A DNA stretch of 36,195 nt from assembly GCA_023700945.1 (NCBI GenBank), contig JAMPXY010000010.1, positions 1 to 36,195 on the forward strand. Direction: 5' to 3'. Source of the stretch: Alphaproteobacteria bacterium (GTDB lineage: Bacteria > Pseudomonadota > Alphaproteobacteria > Micavibrionales > Micavibrionaceae). The notes beneath the pieces are model-generated. The model searched no databases, was not told where the DNA came from, and saw nothing but the letters and a program-made list of their open reading frames with translations. Positions 24,183 through 32,734 of the stretch are shown one piece after another (position 1 is the stretch's first letter; every line of letters begins with the position of its first letter). The position numbers and the translations under genes are program-made.

Positions 24183-26483
24183 CTATCGATTGGTTGAGCG
24201 GTGCTTTTTGCCGCCTTTACCCGGGCGCGGGCCGCCTGACCCGCCGCGGTCTGGTCGTTCATCCCGCTTCTGCCGATTCCAGCTGCGCTTGCTGTTCTGG
24301 GGTTTACCGTGGAAGGCGGCGGGTGCAGCCATCATCAGGCCTGGTATATCGGCGCCATCGGTATTGGTGACGGCAAACACCATGCCGCCCGTCACCGGGT
24401 CGCATTCTTTGAGGCGGACTCGCAAGGCGGCACCTAAACGATAGAGCCTGCGGCTGCGGCGGCCGATCAAGGCATGCTGGCGTTCATCATGTTCGTAAAA
24501 ATCATCGGGCAGGCTGCGCATTGGCACAATACCATCGGCGCCGATACCGTCGAGTGTAACAAACAGGCCAAAGCGAGTGACGCCTGTAATGCGGCTTTCA
24601 AACTCCCCGCCGGTACGCTCTGCCAGCCAAGTGGCGGTAAAGCGGTCAACTGAGGCGCGTTCAGCCTCCATGCTCTTGCGCTCAGTGTCAGAGATATGCT
24701 GGGCCATCTCCTCAAGCCGTGCCATCTCTTCATCATGCAGACCGCCTCCGCCCAAGCCATAGGCACGGATCAGGGCGCGATGGATCAGCAGGTCGGCATA
24801 ACGACGGATAGGTGATGTGAAATGAGCGTATCGCTGCAACGCCAGACCAAAGTGCCCAAGATTTTCCGGGTCGTAACGAGCTTGCGCCTGACAGCGTAAC
24901 ACGACTTGAGAGATGACGTGGCTATAGGGCAGGGTGGCGGCTTTGTGCAGTAGTTGGTTAATTTGTGCAGGCCTTAAGACCTGCCCCTTGGGGAGCGACA
25001 GACCAAAACCCTCGATAAATTCACGCACCGTATCAAGCTTATCGGGCGAGGGACGTTCATGCACGCGATAGACGCAAGGTGTATTCCGTGCCTCGAGCGC
25101 CTGCGCGGCGGCAACATTGGCTAGGATCATGAATTCTTCGATCAGTTTGTGCGCATCAAGGCGTACCCGCAGGGTCACGCCGCTCATCTCGTTTTTATCA
25201 TTGATGACGATCCGGCGCTCGGGCAGATCGAGATCGAGCGCGCCGCGTTCTTCGCGGGCCTTCCACAGGACGGCATAGGCGCGGTAGAGCGGGGATATGA
25301 CGCGTTCCATCAGCGGGCCGGTGATATCATCGGGCATGCCGTCTTGAGCCGCTTGCACCTGTTCATAGGTCAGGCGGGCTTCAGAACGCATCAGGCCGCG
25401 GACGAATTTATATTTTTGCAGCTTGCCATTTTTATCGATCCACATGTGAACGGCCAATGTGGCACGGTTTTCACGCGGTACCAGCGAGCAGAGATCGTTC
25501 GAAAGTTTCTCGGGTAGCATCGGGACAACCCGGTCAGGGAAGTAAGTCGAATTGCCCCGGCGCAGGGCTTCGCGGTTTAAGGCGCTGCCGAAGGTGACGT
25601 AATGGGCGACATCGGCAATCGCCACAATCAGGTGAAATCCGGTTCCTGTTTCCTCGGCGAAAACCGCATCATCAAAATCACGTGCATCGGCTCCGTCAAT
25701 TGTCACCAGCGGAATGGCGCGCAGATCTTCCCGGCCTTTGAGGTCCGGAACGGTCATTGCTTGGGTTTCATGAATGACATCGCCTGCGAAGTCAGGCTTA
25801 ATCCCGACTTCATGCATGGCCACGACTGAGATGGTGCGCGGATCATTCTGCTGTCCCACAACTTCGAGAATGCGTACCCTTTTATTACGCAGGCCCCGGG
25901 CGGGTTGCACTTCGGCAATGCACAGATCACCGGGCGCGGCCCCATTCAGGTCAGCTTGATGCAGATCGAATTCGTATTTGGCTTTGCGGTCAGTAGGTTT
26001 AAGGATAAAGCCGCGGCTGATCTTAACGACCATACCCAATACCCGGTTTTGTGGGGAATCGAGGCGGCGGATGATCTCGGCTTCATAAAGCTTGTCGCTA
26101 ATACGCTTCAGACGGGCCAGCGCCCTGTCACCGGGAGCAAGGTCGGTGTGGCCTTTGTTGGCGGGCATAACTTCGACCCGTGGCAACGGGCCTTGCGTCA
26201 TCTCATCCCATTCGCCGGGCTTGGCCAAAAGATCGCCATCGGTATCAATATCGGTAATTTCAATGACGCCGACCGTGGGTAATGCTTTGGGAACAGCATA
26301 GGCTTGCCCCGGCTGCTTGACGATGGCGCCGCTGTCTTCGAGTTCGCGCAGCAGTTCCTTTAAGATAATGCGGCCATCACCTGTTATGTCGAAGGCCCGG
26401 GCGATCTCGCGTTTCGTCAGCGGTGTGGGGCTTTCGGCGAGGAAGCGAAGAATAGCGTCGGCAGACAGAGGTAAATCATTCAT
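24183..26483 (-). CDS. rnr: Ribonuclease R
   Basis: This 766-residue member of the RNase II/R family degrades structured RNA 3' to 5'. In order: an N-terminal winged helix (residues about 5-60), cold-shock RNA-binding segments, the RNB catalytic domain with the aspartate cluster IDGADARDFDDA, the SPIRRYADL motif, an S1 domain, and a basic Gly/Arg/Lys tail. All catalytic aspartates appear present. The ATG overlaps the topA stop as ATGA (26480-26483), so expression is coupled to topA. Confidence 0.95.
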   Translation of the reverse strand: MNDLPLSADAILRFLAESPTPLTKREIARAFDITGDGRIILKELLRELEDSGAIVKQPGQAYAVPKALPTVGVIEITDIDTDGDLLAKPGEWDEMTQGPLPRVEVMPANKGHTDLAPGDRALARLKRISDKLYEAEIIRRLDSPQNRVLGMVVKISRGFILKPTDRKAKYEFDLHQADLNGAAPGDLCIAEVQPARGLRNKRVRILEVVGQQNDPRTISVVAMHEVGIKPDFAGDVIHETQAMTVPDLKGREDLRAIPLVTIDGADARDFDDAVFAEETGTGFHLIVAIADVAHYVTFGSALNREALRRGNSTYFPDRVVPMLPEKLSNDLCSLVPRENRATLAVHMWIDKNGKLQKYKFVRGLMRSEARLTYEQVQAAQDGMPDDITGPLMERVISPLYRAYAVLWKAREERGALDLDLPERRIVINDKNEMSGVTLRVRLDAHKLIEEFMILANVAAAQALEARNTPCVYRVHERPSPDKLDTVREFIEGFGLSLPKGQVLRPAQINQLLHKAATLPYSHVISQVVLRCQAQARYDPENLGHFGLALQRYAHFTSPIRRYADLLIHRALIRAYGLGGGGLHDEEMARLEEMAQHISDTERKSMEAERASVDRFTATWLAERTGGEFESRITGVTRFGLFVTLDGIGADGIVPMRSLPDDFYEHDERQHALIGRRSRRLYRLGAALRVRLKECDPVTGGMVFAVTNTDGADIPGLMMAAPAAFHGKPQNSKRSWNRQKRDERPDRGGSGGPRPGKGGKKHRSTNR

Positions 26484-29134
26484 CCGGAGGATTTCTTTTT
26501 AGCGACCGATTTTTTGGCAGCGGCTTTTTTCTTGGCGGGGGCTTTTTTGGCAGCCGTTTTTTTCACGACAGATTTTTTCGTGGTGGCTTTGGTGGTGCCT
26601 TCTGTTTTGTCTGATGCCGTTTCATCTTTCTTTTTCTTGCCCCAGCGGCCTTTGCCGCCGCCTGCCGCAATACGTTCAGCTTTGGCTGCGATCAAATCAA
26701 CCGCACGGTTAATTCCAATCATCATCAGATCATCGGATTTGGGGATCGAGGTATAAACCCCTTGATGCAGCAGGAAGGGGCCAAAGCGGCCAATCCCGGC
26801 CTTGATCATATCACCGGTCTGGGGGTGGGCCCCGACTTCACGGGGCAAGGCCAGTAACTCTAGGGCTGATTCCAGCGTGACATCCTCGACTTTGGTGCCT
26901 TTATTCAATCCCTGACGCTTGGGTTTTTCCTTGGGAGGGGCTTTGACTTTTTTCTTTTTAACCTTGCCCGTTTTGGCATCGACCACCTCTTCAAAAGCGG
27001 GGGCAGGGGGCGGGGCACCTTCCAGTTCAGGTGGCAGATCAATCTGCACATACGGGCCGTAAGGGCCCATGCGCATAGACACTGTGCGTCCGGTGGCGGG
27101 ATCCGTTCCGAGGATTTTTGGTTGGTTGCTTAAGGCGGCCGCGGCATCGTCGCCGCCTCCTTCTTCACCGTCCTCGGGGACAACCAGCGGTCGGGTGAAG
27201 CGGCACTCCGGGTAGAGCGAGCAGCCAACGAAGGCCCCGAATTTACCCAGCTTCAAGGACAACCGCCCTTGCTTGCAGGCCGGGCAGGCCCGTGGATCAT
27301 GGCCGTCGCCGCGTAACGGGAAGAAGTGTGGTCCCAGCTCGGCATCAAGGTTGTCAATCACTTCGGTGATGGTTAGGTCTTTGGTCCCGGCAACAGCCTT
27401 GGAAAATTCATCCCAGAATTCGCGCAGGGCCTTTTTCCATTTCAGATCACCGGAGGCAATCGCATCCAGCTCTTCTTCGAGATTGGCAGTAAAATCATAA
27501 TCAACATAGCGGTTGAAAAATTTAACCAGAAAGGTCGTGACCAAGCGGCCACGGTCTTCGGGAATAAAACGGCGCTTGTCGATTTTGACATAGTTGCGGT
27601 CTTGTAGAACCTGAATGATCGAGGCATAGGTTGAGGGGCGGCCAATCCCCAGTTCCTCAAGTTTCTTGACCAATGTCGCTTCGGAATAGCGCGGCGGCGG
27701 CTGGGTGAAATGCTGATTGGGTGTGACGTCAATCAGTTTGGTTTTATCACCCTCTTTCAGGGGAGGCAGGCGGCGCTCATCATCGTTTTCAACTGTTTCC
27801 TGATCTTCCTCTTCTTCCTTATAGAGGGTGAGGAATCCATCAAACGCGATAGTGGATCCGGTAGCGCGCAGTACGACATCATCGGTGCCATCGGATAAAT
27901 CGGCGCTGACCTGATCAAGAATGGCGTTCTCCATCTGCGAGGCCATGGTACGCTTCCAGATCAGATCATAGAGGGCGGCCATGTCGCTATCGACATAGCG
28001 GCGTATCTGATCGGGGGTGAGTGACAGGTTGGTCGGGCGGATGGCTTCGTGGGCCTCTTGGGCGTTCTTGGCCTTGGATTTATAGAGGCGCGGCGCGTCA
28101 GGCAGATATTTATCGCCATAATTTTTCTTGATCAGGTCGCGGCTTTGTTGGACCGCATCCTCCGAGAGCGTTGTCCCATCCGTACGCATATAGGTGATCA
28201 GACCTACGGTTTCGCCGTCAATATCAACCCCTTCATAGAGTTTTTGTGCCAGGCGCATGGTTTGCGAAGCTGATATACGCAGCTTGCGTGAGGCCTCGAT
28301 TTGTAAAGTTGAGGTGATAAAGGGTGCATAAGGGTTGCGGCGTACCTGCTTCTTCTCGACTTTCTGGACAACGAGGGCCTTGTTTTTGATCCGGGTCACG
28401 GCGCTTTCTGCCGCATCGGCGGATTTAATATCCATTTTATCGAGTTTATTGCCTGCGAGATGCGTCAGACGGGCCATGAATGGCACGCCATCGGCATTAT
28501 GCAGTTTAGCCTCGATGCTCCAGTATTCCTCGGCATTGAAAGCTTCAATTTCAGCTTCACGCTCGCAGATCAGGCGCAATGCCACAGATTGCACACGCCC
28601 TGCCGAACGTGAGCCCGGCAGTTTACGCCACAATACTGGCGACAAGTTAAAGCCCACCAGATAGTCAAGTGCGCGGCGGGCCAGATAGGCGTCGACCATG
28701 GGCATATCCAGATCACGGGCATGATCAAAGGCCTCCTGCACGGCCTTCTTGGTGATTTCGTTAAAAGTTACGCGGCGGACATGACGGCCCTCGATCAGAC
28801 CTTCTTCTTTGAGCATCTCCTGCACGTGCCATGAAATGGCTTCCCCTTCGCGGTCAGGGTCGGTTGCGAGGTAGAGTGTTTTGGCTTTCTTGAGGGCCCG
28901 CTTGATTTCGTTCACCGGCTTGGCCGAGCGCTCACCCAGTTGCCAGCTCATGGCGAAATCTTCATCCGGCAGCACTGAACCGTCTTTGGGCGGCAGATCA
29001 CGGATATGACCATACGAAGCCAAGACCTCATAGTCGGGACCTAGGTATTTGTTGATGGTCTTGGCTTTGGCCGGAGACTCAACGATAACGAGATTGCTCG
29101 GGGGCACGGATGACATAATCCTGCTGTCGTTCAC
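26480..29134 (-). CDS. topA: DNA topoisomerase I
   Basis: The 884-residue product has the Toprim domain (VIVESPAKAKTI, then ATDPDREGEAISWH), the type IA core with active tyrosine Y315 in LITYMRTDG, one C4 zinc ribbon (CPAC ... CSLYPEC), further topoisomerase C-terminal repeats and a Lys/Ala-rich tail of about 45 residues. It relaxes negative supercoils. The start is uncertain: GTG 29134 or ATG 29116 (MSSVPPSNLV). The latter has AGGA only 2 bases upstream; the former has no clear ribosome site. Confidence 0.95.
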   Translation of the reverse strand: MNDSRIMSSVPPSNLVIVESPAKAKTINKYLGPDYEVLASYGHIRDLPPKDGSVLPDEDFAMSWQLGERSAKPVNEIKRALKKAKTLYLATDPDREGEAISWHVQEMLKEEGLIEGRHVRRVTFNEITKKAVQEAFDHARDLDMPMVDAYLARRALDYLVGFNLSPVLWRKLPGSRSAGRVQSVALRLICEREAEIEAFNAEEYWSIEAKLHNADGVPFMARLTHLAGNKLDKMDIKSADAAESAVTRIKNKALVVQKVEKKQVRRNPYAPFITSTLQIEASRKLRISASQTMRLAQKLYEGVDIDGETVGLITYMRTDGTTLSEDAVQQSRDLIKKNYGDKYLPDAPRLYKSKAKNAQEAHEAIRPTNLSLTPDQIRRYVDSDMAALYDLIWKRTMASQMENAILDQVSADLSDGTDDVVLRATGSTIAFDGFLTLYKEEEEDQETVENDDERRLPPLKEGDKTKLIDVTPNQHFTQPPPRYSEATLVKKLEELGIGRPSTYASIIQVLQDRNYVKIDKRRFIPEDRGRLVTTFLVKFFNRYVDYDFTANLEEELDAIASGDLKWKKALREFWDEFSKAVAGTKDLTITEVIDNLDAELGPHFFPLRGDGHDPRACPACKQGRLSLKLGKFGAFVGCSLYPECRFTRPLVVPEDGEEGGGDDAAAALSNQPKILGTDPATGRTVSMRMGPYGPYVQIDLPPELEGAPPPAPAFEEVVDAKTGKVKKKKVKAPPKEKPKRQGLNKGTKVEDVTLESALELLALPREVGAHPQTGDMIKAGIGRFGPFLLHQGVYTSIPKSDDLMMIGINRAVDLIAAKAERIAAGGGKGRWGKKKKDETASDKTEGTTKATTKKSVVKKTAAKKAPAKKKAAAKKSVAKKKSSG

Positions 29135-29151
29135 ACATATATAATGTGTCC

Positions 29152-29179
29152 ATTCTCACGGCGCGGGGGGGTGCGTCAA
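29152..29179 (-). promoter_or_regulatory. Candidate topA promoter
   Basis: On the minus strand TTGACG (29174-29179) and GAGAAT (29152-29157) are 16 bases apart in the gap between dprA and topA. The inverted repeat ACACAT-N5-ATGTGT (29133-29149) lies just downstream, around the expected transcription start. Confidence 0.4.
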
Positions 29180-29210
29180 GTCTGATGGCAAAAACATAAA
29201 ATTATGAAAA

Positions 29211-30353
29211 TTAACTGAGCAGGGCGATACGCTGCCCCGGTAACCGCTGTGCCCGACCGGCGAGTTCCAGTTCCAGAATGACAATTTGCACCGCCGCTGC
29301 TGGTAATCCGGTGCTGCGGATGACTTCATCAATCGATACGGGCGTTAATGACAGGCAGGCGAGAACCTCTGCGCGGGTGCGGTCGAGGGTCTGGTCGTCG
29401 ATGTGGGTTACAGGAGGCAGTGGTTGGTATTTCTGGCCGGCACTATCTTGCAGGTTGCCCGTCTGGAAGGTGCTTAAGGATTCAAGGATATCGGCAGCGT
29501 TGCGGATCAATACGGCACCATCGCGGATCAGGGCGTTGGGGCCTTCGGCGCGTGGGTCGAGCGGATGACCGGGTACAGCGAAGACGTCGCGGCCCTGTTC
29601 GCCTGCCATGCGGGCAGTGATCAGTGATCCTGATTTGAACGTCGCCTCGACAATCACCACCCCTTGTGACAGGCCGGAGATAATGCGGTTACGGCGCGGG
29701 AAACTTTGCGCGAAAGGTTGCTGGCCAAAGGGGCTTTCTGCAATCAATAAGCCCCGTTCGCGAATTTTTGCGTACAAGTCTTTGTTCTCGGGTGGATAGA
29801 TGATATCCAGTCCACCGCCCAGCACGGCAACGGTGCCTGATTCCAAAGATCCAGCATGTGCGGCTGTATCAATGCCACGCGCCAACCCTGACACGACACT
29901 GGCGCCTGCGATTCCGAGGTCATGGGCCAGCTTTTCGGTGAATTTGCGGCCATTGAGCGAGGCATTGCGTGAGCCGACAATTCCCACGCAAGTCTTTTTT
30001 AGCAGTGTGATATCTCCGGCGTAGGTCAGTACCGGCGGGGCATCGTCGATTGCGGCTAGTGAAGTGGGATAGTCGGTTTCACCTGCGCACAGGATATCGC
30101 CCCCAAACTTCTGTAAGGCTTGATATTCTTTTTCAATCTGTGAAAGTGCTACCGTCGTCAGTGGTTTGGCGCGGCCTCCGCGTTTGGCCAGCGTCGGTAA
30201 GGCTTCAATCGCCTTGCTGGCGCTGCCATAGGCCTCGATCAGACGATAGAAGGTGACGGGGCCGACATTCTCGGTACGAATCAGGCGTAGCCACGCCATT
30301 TTTTCTCTGAGGTCGATGTTTGAAACTTCTTTGGTAACGCGTAATAATTTCAT
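29211..30353 (-). CDS. dprA: DNA-processing protein DprA (Smf)
   Basis: This 380-residue protein loads RecA onto incoming single-stranded DNA in natural transformation. An N-terminal helical (SAM-like) segment carries WLRLIRTENVGPVTFYRL, as I recall in alphaproteobacterial DprA. The Rossmann-like core has GIVGSRNAS, SGLARGIDTAAH, VLGGGLDIIYP and SLITARMAGEQGRDVFAVPG. A C-terminal winged helix ends the chain (about 315-380). ATG 30353 lacks a clear ribosome site; M19 at 30299 is possible, but the conserved region argues for the longer form. Confidence 0.94.
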   Translation of the reverse strand: MKLLRVTKEVSNIDLREKMAWLRLIRTENVGPVTFYRLIEAYGSASKAIEALPTLAKRGGRAKPLTTVALSQIEKEYQALQKFGGDILCAGETDYPTSLAAIDDAPPVLTYAGDITLLKKTCVGIVGSRNASLNGRKFTEKLAHDLGIAGASVVSGLARGIDTAAHAGSLESGTVAVLGGGLDIIYPPENKDLYAKIRERGLLIAESPFGQQPFAQSFPRRNRIISGLSQGVVIVEATFKSGSLITARMAGEQGRDVFAVPGHPLDPRAEGPNALIRDGAVLIRNAADILESLSTFQTGNLQDSAGQKYQPLPPVTHIDDQTLDRTRAEVLACLSLTPVSIDEVIRSTGLPAAAVQIVILELELAGRAQRLPGQRIALLS

Positions 30354-30380
30354 TAAAATAGCTCATAAAAAGAGGGCTGA

Positions 30381-31052
30381 CTAAAGGTTTGTTTGTTCCT
30401 TCTTTTTGCCGATTCTGGGTTCCTCGCCTTTTAGCAGGCGTTGAATATTGGTTTTGTGGCGATACCAGACCAGTGCCGCGACCAGCAGCGACATCAGCGT
30501 CAAGAGCGGGTCTTGATAAATGATATAGGCGGATAGGGGGGTTGAAAGCATAGCCATCAGCGCTGCCAGCGACGAGATGCGGAAGAAGGTCGCCATCAAC
30601 ATCCAGGTCACACAAGCGGCAATCCCGGTCAGGGGTGCCAAAACCAGAAACATCCCGAGCGTGGTCGCAACACCTTTGCCGCCCTTGAATTTCAGCCACA
30701 CTGGAAAGCAATGACCGAGAATACTGAACAATCCGGCGGCGTAGAGCGCATATTCAGAAATACCGCCGACGATACAATGACATCCCTCAGGGCAGTAGCC
30801 CATGGTGCTGCAATCGGGATTAAGGCGTATAATCCAGTACATCAATCCCACAGCTAAGGCACCTTTGCCGCCATCAAGCAGCAACGTCGCGAGCGCCAAT
30901 GGTTTGTTGCCGGTACGCAAGACATTGGTTGCACCAATATTACCAGATCCGATCTTGCGGATATCGCCATATCCGGCCAGACGTGCCAGTACCAGCCCGA
31001 ACGGGATTGATCCCAGCAGATAAGAGGTAATGGCAACAAGAATAATGATCAT
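30381..31052 (-). CDS. plsY: Glycerol-3-phosphate acyltransferase PlsY with Cys-rich periplasmic loop
   Basis: This integral membrane enzyme transfers acyl groups from acyl-phosphate to glycerol-3-phosphate, the first step of phospholipid synthesis. Motif 1 is GSGNIGATN (35-43) and motif 2 is KFKGGKGVATTLG (121-133). Five helices are visible. At 223 residues it is longer than the usual about 200. The excess lies between helices 2 and 3 (about 77-100) and contains four cysteines (C81, C87, C91, C93). By the known PlsY topology that loop faces the periplasm. It lies between dprA and pyrB with gaps of 27 and 15 bases. Confidence 0.94.
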   Translation of the reverse strand: MIIILVAITSYLLGSIPFGLVLARLAGYGDIRKIGSGNIGATNVLRTGNKPLALATLLLDGGKGALAVGLMYWIIRLNPDCSTMGYCPEGCHCIVGGISEYALYAAGLFSILGHCFPVWLKFKGGKGVATTLGMFLVLAPLTGIAACVTWMLMATFFRISSLAALMAMLSTPLSAYIIYQDPLLTLMSLLVAALVWYRHKTNIQRLLKGEEPRIGKKKEQTNL

Positions 31053-31067
31053 GGTTCTCTTGTATCC

Positions 31068-31979
31068 CTAATCCAGCAGCAAATCCAGCACCGCCATGCG
31101 GGCGGGAACGCCGTTTTGCATTTGGGTAAAAATCAGGCTGCGGGTTGGGTCGTCGGCCACTTCATCAGCGATTTCGACGCCGCGGTTCATTGGAGCAGGG
31201 TGCATGACCACAGCATTTTTCTTGGCCAGCGCCATGCGTTCCACGCTTAGACCATACTGGCGGTGGAAAGCGGCATCGTTTGGTATGAGATTTTCATTCA
31301 TCCGCTCTTTTTGATTGCGCAGCATCATCACGACATCGCAGCCGGGCAGGCCATCTTCAAGTGTGGTGAAGGTTTCAAGGCCGGTGACCGGAAATTTATT
31401 GGGCATCAGAAAGGGGGGGGCTATCACGCGTACCTTCGCGCCAAGGCGTGAGAATATTTGCATGTCCGATCCGGCAACGCGGCTATGTGAGACATCACCG
31501 CAGATGGCGATCGTCAGGCCGGAGAGACCCTTGGTTTTGAAATGGCGCTCGAGCGTCATTGCGTCAAGGAGCGCTTGTGAAGGGTGCTCGCGCCAGCTGT
31601 CGCCGGCATTGATTACCGGGCAATCGATCATCTGCGACACCATATGCGGGGCATTATATTCGGCTGAGCGAATGATGAGAGCATCGGGGTGCATCGCACC
31701 CAGTGTGCGGATCGTGTCGCTGAAGCTTTCGCCCTTCTTCAGGGAGCTGGTTTCTGCGTCCCAGTTGATCAGTGAGGCCCCCAGACGCAACGCTGCCATC
31801 TCGAATGAGGTACGTGTGCGGGTGGAATTCTCAAGGAACATGTTGACGATCACCCGGCCCCTGAGACGCTCGGATCTAAAATCGCCGCGATCCAATGCGT
31901 CGGCATAGTCATGCCCCTGATCAAGCAAGGCGCGGATATCGCTGTCGGAGAGATCGGAAATGCCAGTGAGGTGCTTCAT
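31068..31979 (-). CDS. pyrB: Aspartate carbamoyltransferase catalytic subunit
   Basis: This 303-residue enzyme condenses carbamoyl phosphate with aspartate in pyrimidine synthesis. The carbamoyl-phosphate loop is STRTRTSF (52-59), the SSLKKGES loop supplies K82, the HPSQALLD motif follows, and HPAPMNRG lies near 265. All substrate-binding residues I can check are intact. No pyrI regulatory subunit and no pyrC lies next to it. Confidence 0.96.
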   Translation of the reverse strand: MKHLTGISDLSDSDIRALLDQGHDYADALDRGDFRSERLRGRVIVNMFLENSTRTRTSFEMAALRLGASLINWDAETSSLKKGESFSDTIRTLGAMHPDALIIRSAEYNAPHMVSQMIDCPVINAGDSWREHPSQALLDAMTLERHFKTKGLSGLTIAICGDVSHSRVAGSDMQIFSRLGAKVRVIAPPFLMPNKFPVTGLETFTTLEDGLPGCDVVMMLRNQKERMNENLIPNDAAFHRQYGLSVERMALAKKNAVVMHPAPMNRGVEIADEVADDPTRSLIFTQMQNGVPARMAVLDLLLD

Positions 31980-32019
31980 GATTTTAACATAATTTAAGAA
32001 TTTTAATCTATGATGCAGT

Positions 32020-32724
32020 ATGCTTAAAAAACTCTGGCAGGCAAGGACAACCGAATTTTTCTCTGAAACTAGCCGTTTTGAGGATGTAACAGGTGTTCAG
32101 AATGTGGGGCACACCTATCGTATGCCCGCTGATTTGCACCCTCTTCAACTGGCGGAATATGTGCCTTCTGTGAAGGGCGCCGCTGAAAATTTGACCGATC
32201 AGGTGGCCTTCAAGGTTCATATGACCCGGCTGGGGGTTGGTCGCCTAGATACCTGCGATCCCTTCAAGCTCTTTGCAGATCTGGCCGATAAAATTATAGA
32301 GCTTAATCCGGAGTTGTCCTCTCTTGATTACGACAGGGATAGAGATTCAGCAGCCATTTGCTTTGGGGCGATGAGCGGCTATAACCCTCAAGATATCCAG
32401 CATTTTATTCACACCAGAGATCCCAAGACTTGTCCCGATTGTTTCGGGCCAGATGTTCGCTCGACAGGGTATATTGGTGAGCTGTCCTATCGATGCAATC
32501 GGTTATTTGGCGATCAAGCGCGGATTGAGTGGAACCCTTCACCTGCTACGGTAGCGCATATTCACCGCGAACTGAATCGGCTTTATGGCCCCTCCCCGTT
32601 GGCAGGGTTGGCGGATGATCAAAAGACAGAAATTCTGGCGGATGCACATAAGCATATAAAATTTGTTGAGCCAGCGCCGGTAGTCAGGAATTTGGCGGCT
32701 AATCTCCTATCCCTGTTTCGTTAG
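32020..32724 (+). CDS. Hypothetical cytosolic protein with CPDC motif
   Basis: This 234-residue protein starts at ATG 32020, only 40 bases from the divergent pyrB start. No good ribosome site precedes it, so it may be leaderless or weakly translated. There is no signal peptide or membrane segment. It has five cysteines (C79, C114, C138, C141, C159), of which the CPDC pair and C159 could bind a metal or form a disulfide. The central part is helical (FKLFADLADKIIEL; ATVAHIHRELNRLYG). I do not recognise a family. Length and open frame support a real gene. Confidence 0.75.
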   Translation: MLKKLWQARTTEFFSETSRFEDVTGVQNVGHTYRMPADLHPLQLAEYVPSVKGAAENLTDQVAFKVHMTRLGVGRLDTCDPFKLFADLADKIIELNPELSSLDYDRDRDSAAICFGAMSGYNPQDIQHFIHTRDPKTCPDCFGPDVRSTGYIGELSYRCNRLFGDQARIEWNPSPATVAHIHRELNRLYGPSPLAGLADDQKTEILADAHKHIKFVEPAPVVRNLAANLLSLFR

Positions 32725-32734
32725 ATTTAAATGT

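Noticed and set aside
31315-31908. 197-codon plus-strand frame inside pyrB
   Set aside because: Antisense shadow of a conserved enzyme gene.
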